Shown here: piece by piece, positions 14,567-15,961 of the stretch
Layout of the letters: each line of letters begins with the position of its first letter
How positions within the stretch are numbered: the first letter of the stretch is position 1
Assembly (NCBI GenBank): GCA_900553835.1
Contig: USFF01000020.1
Coordinates: 1 to 15,961, forward strand
Direction of reading: 5' to 3'
DNA: 15,961 nucleotides
Source: an uncultured Mycoplasmatota bacterium
GTDB lineage: Bacteria; Bacillota_I; Bacilli_A; RF39; UBA660
Position numbers and translations under genes: made by a program
Notes under the pieces: generated by a model
Databases searched by the model: none
Told to the model about the DNA's origin: nothing
What the model saw: the letters and a program-made list of their open reading frames with translations, nothing else

Positions 14567-14595
14567 TTGAAAAAAAATAAAAAATAAATTATAAT
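14567..14595 (+). promoter_or_regulatory. Promoter of the two-TM protein gene
   Basis: TTGAAA (14567-14572), a 17-base spacer and a perfect TATAAT (14590-14595). The leader is only about 20 bases and carries AGGAGG. Confidence 0.75.
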
Positions 14596-14620
14596 TAATT
14601 CATAACTAGGAGGTTTTATA

Positions 14621-14977
14621 ATGAATGAAATATTACTAAACTTAATATATTTTATAACTTCATATATATTAATATTTCTAATATATGTATTTATAATTAA
14701 TAGAAAAAAGAAAACTTACACCGATGGTTCTAAACAGTTAGAAGTAAACTATATAGTAAGTAAATTTAATTTAGATAGAAGAAAAACCAAATACTCTACT
14801 ATAAAGTGGTGTGTAAATATTTTAAATCCATTAATAATATCAACTACATTTGTAATAGTAGCAAACATTAAATCATTCAGTCTTGGTATATTAGTAGGTT
14901 TTGCTGTTATGATGGCTTTAGTATATTCAGTTTATGAAATATTAGGAAGAATACTAAAAAAGAAGGAAGAACAATAA
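14621..14977 (+). CDS. Small two-TM protein, function unknown
   Basis: A 118-residue protein with a first hydrophobic helix at about 5-27, a basic cytoplasmic-type middle (RKKKTYTDGSKQLEVNY, then FNLDRRKTKY), a hydrophobic second half with one or two helices (about 66-108), and a charged tail KKKEEQ. From memory, similar small proteins with a conserved 'EVNYI..KFNLD.RK' segment occur in low-GC Bacillota without an assigned role. I name no function. Expression should be good: it has a near-consensus promoter and AGGAGG at 14608-14613, 7 bases before the ATG. It converges on the next gene with no base between the two stop codons. Confidence 0.75.
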   Translation: MNEILLNLIYFITSYILIFLIYVFIINRKKKTYTDGSKQLEVNYIVSKFNLDRRKTKYSTIKWCVNILNPLIISTTFVIVANIKSFSLGILVGFAVMMALVYSVYEILGRILKKKEEQ

Positions 14978-15004
14978 CTAACGTTGTTCTTCCTTCTCTT
15001 TTTT
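14956..15004. terminator. Bidirectional terminator shared by convergent genes
   Basis: GAAGGAAGAACAA (14962-14974) and TTGTTCTTCCTTC (14984-14996) make a perfect 13-bp stem with a 9-base loop that holds both stop codons. T6 follows on the plus strand (14999-15004) and T6 on the minus strand (A6 at 14956-14961). Both stem arms are coding sequence for the charged C-terminal tails. Confidence 0.85.
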
Positions 15005-15178
15005 CTCTTTCTTAATTCTCTCTAAACAATCTTCAATCATGCTAATAACTAAATTATTATAAGAAGTATTATATTCTCCTGCTAATAAATCTAATTCTTT
15101 ATCTAAATCTTCTTTAATATAAAGTGTTCTATAAGTACTTAGAACTTTTTCTTTTGTTGGTTTAACATTAAATGACAT
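14978..15178 (-). CDS. Ribbon-helix-helix-like small protein (putative DNA-binding)
   Basis: A 66-residue protein. TYRTLYIKEDLDKELDLLAGEYNTSYNNLVISMIEDCLERIKKE has the strand-helix-helix layout of Arc/CopG-type ribbon-helix-helix regulators. Alternating residues form the N-terminal strand, a first amphipathic helix follows, then the N-T-S turn and a second hydrophobic helix, with a charged tail. Such proteins bind short inverted repeats as dimers. A GTG three codons upstream is open, but GAGGAG lies 8 bases before ATG 15178 and would abut the GTG, so the ATG is chosen. It is divergent from the surface-protein gene, with a perfect inverted repeat in the shared 129-bp gap. Regulation of itself or of that gene is an inference. 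It could instead be the antitoxin part of a lost pair, since no toxin is adjacent. Confidence 0.65.
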   Translation of the reverse strand: MSFNVKPTKEKVLSTYRTLYIKEDLDKELDLLAGEYNTSYNNLVISMIEDCLERIKKEKKEKEEQR

Positions 15179-15244
15179 TTTTTTCACTCCTCTTTTGATA
15201 AAATAAAAATATCATACATTAAATTATACTAATATACCATATAA

Positions 15245-15268
15245 TTCTGTTGTATTTTTCTAACAGAA
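15245..15268. promoter_or_regulatory. Inverted repeat in the divergent promoter region (possible RHH operator)
   Basis: TTCTGTT (15245-15251) and AACAGAA (15262-15268) are perfect inverted copies with a 10-base gap. They overlap the -35 box of the rightward promoter and the -35 position of a likely leftward promoter whose TATAAT is at 15228-15223 on the minus strand. Confidence 0.4.
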
Positions 15269-15278
15269 ATGATAAAAT
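15250..15278 (+). promoter_or_regulatory. Promoter of the surface-protein gene
   Basis: TTGTAT (15250-15255), a 17-base spacer and TAAAAT (15273-15278), with the inverted repeat across the -35 box. Confidence 0.45.
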
Positions 15279-15307
15279 ATAAAATAGATGAAAGTAGGTA
15301 TGTAATT

Positions 15308-15961
15308 GTGAGAAAAAAGTATTTAAAATTTCTTGTAGTATTAATTCCTTTTTTAGTAATATTTCCTTTAATATTTACTAATAAAGAAATAAATAATAAA
15401 GAAATATCTAAAGTAGAAAAATTGCTTTCTAAACCAGAGGGTATACAGGCTTATACTTTAAATGGAGAAAAGACAAATATAACATTTAATGAACTTATAA
15501 ATGGTTATACTATTAATAAAATAACTTGTAAGAATGGTTCAAGTGCAACATATAATAAAATGACTAATGAAGTTAGTTTATCTAATATACATATACCAGA
15601 TTATTGTACTATGGATTTTAAACATTCTATTTATAGTAAACTTCTTGCTGATAATAGAACAATTAAAACTAGAACTTCATTTAATACAACATTTACTGAA
15701 ACAAATACAGGAACTTTATATAAAGCAACAGAAAGTATAGCAGGATCTACTCCAAAAGAGGTATACTATTTTGCAGGAAATGCGAAAAACAACTGGGTAA
15801 AATTTGCAGGATTCTACTGGAGAATAATAAGAACAAACCATGATGGAAGTGTAAGACTTTTATATTCAGGAACAAGTCCTGATACAACAAGTGGATACAT
15901 AGGAGAAAGTGCATTTAATAGTTCATATAATAGTCCTAAATATGCAGGATATATGTATGGA
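15308..15961 (+). CDS. Large secreted/surface protein, N-terminal 218 residues (cut by window edge)
   Basis: The frame is open from GTG 15308 to the right edge. The first residues are RKKYLKFLVVLIPFLVIFP, a basic start with a hydrophobic helix (about 7-24) that serves as a signal peptide or anchor. A variable stretch to about 140 is rich in Asn, Thr and Lys. A conserved block then begins: EVYYFAGNAKNNWVKFAGFYWRIIRTN, SVRLLYSGTSPDT, IGESAFNSSYNSPKYAGYMYG. From memory, this 'FYWRIIRTN.DGS.RLLY.G' module recurs in many paralogous cell-surface proteins of uncultured gut Bacilli, with no known function. Cys residues at about 76 and 101 could form a disulfide. The upstream gene is a divergent RHH-like regulator. 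The ribosome binding site (AGTAGG, about 10 bases upstream) is modest, and there is no better start codon in frame. Confidence 0.7.
   Translation, partial: MRKKYLKFLVVLIPFLVIFPLIFTNKEINNKEISKVEKLLSKPEGIQAYTLNGEKTNITFNELINGYTINKITCKNGSSATYNKMTNEVSLSNIHIPDYCTMDFKHSIYSKLLADNRTIKTRTSFNTTFTETNTGTLYKATESIAGSTPKEVYYFAGNAKNNWVKFAGFYWRIIRTNHDGSVRLLYSGTSPDTTSGYIGESAFNSSYNSPKYAGYMYG

Overview
The window is very AT-rich DNA from a low-GC Gram-positive-type anaerobe. I infer an uncultured gut Bacilli/Mycoplasmatota (RF39-like) or related Bacillota lineage. The reasons are strong AGGAGG-type ribosome binding sites, a single-chain pyruvate:ferredoxin oxidoreductase, short intergenic gaps with compact terminators, and a terminal surface-protein gene with an FYWRIIRTN block that I associate from memory with such genomes. 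TGG encodes every Trp seen. All twelve stop codons in the window are TAA (7) or TAG (5), never TGA.

Positions 1-2560 look accessory. On the minus strand lie the N-terminus of a Fic/VbhA-like protein (cut by the window edge) and an AAA15/OLD-like ATPase with eroded ABC motifs. On the plus strand, divergent from the ATPase, is a small Cas2-fold (NCBI 'SinR family'-like) protein. Between the last two is a dense control region: two near-consensus promoters pointing apart, two inverted repeats, and a possible tiny (about 40 nt) minus-strand RNA with its own extended -10 promoter and terminator. The block abuts an N-acetylmuramoyl-L-alanine amidase broken off just after its second zinc-binding histidine. 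This suggests that the ATPase/Cas2-like module was inserted there, or that the region was rearranged.

Positions 2573-12487 are ordinary chromosomal metabolism and envelope genes, all on the plus strand. They are a GH31 alpha-glucosidase-like enzyme (with Asn where the family's acid/base Asp is expected), a sugar-nucleotide-type nucleotidyltransferase, a MacB/FtsX-type ABC transporter with fused ATPase and permease, a PF06541 membrane protein coupled to it, and the PFOR. Each transcription unit has a recognisable promoter and/or hairpin terminator. The broken amidase and the glucosidase promoters share a palindrome (AAAGTNNACTTT) in their spacers.

Positions 12564-15961 hold a membrane-anchored, Ig-like-repeat CHAP cell-wall hydrolase and a 5'-truncated DUF4143 ATPase remnant. 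They also hold a two-TM protein that converges, with no intergenic base, on a ribbon-helix-helix-like protein, and the start of a large secreted/surface protein divergent from that regulator. Between the CHAP gene and the remnant lies the most striking non-coding object. It is a roughly 104-nt minus-strand RNA with a 17-bp-spaced promoter, two abutting hairpins, a terminator hairpin whose G-rich loop can pair with an upstream CCCCU, and a U8 tail. A set of three 31-32-bp-spaced direct repeats sits just beyond it. I could not match this RNA to a family I know.
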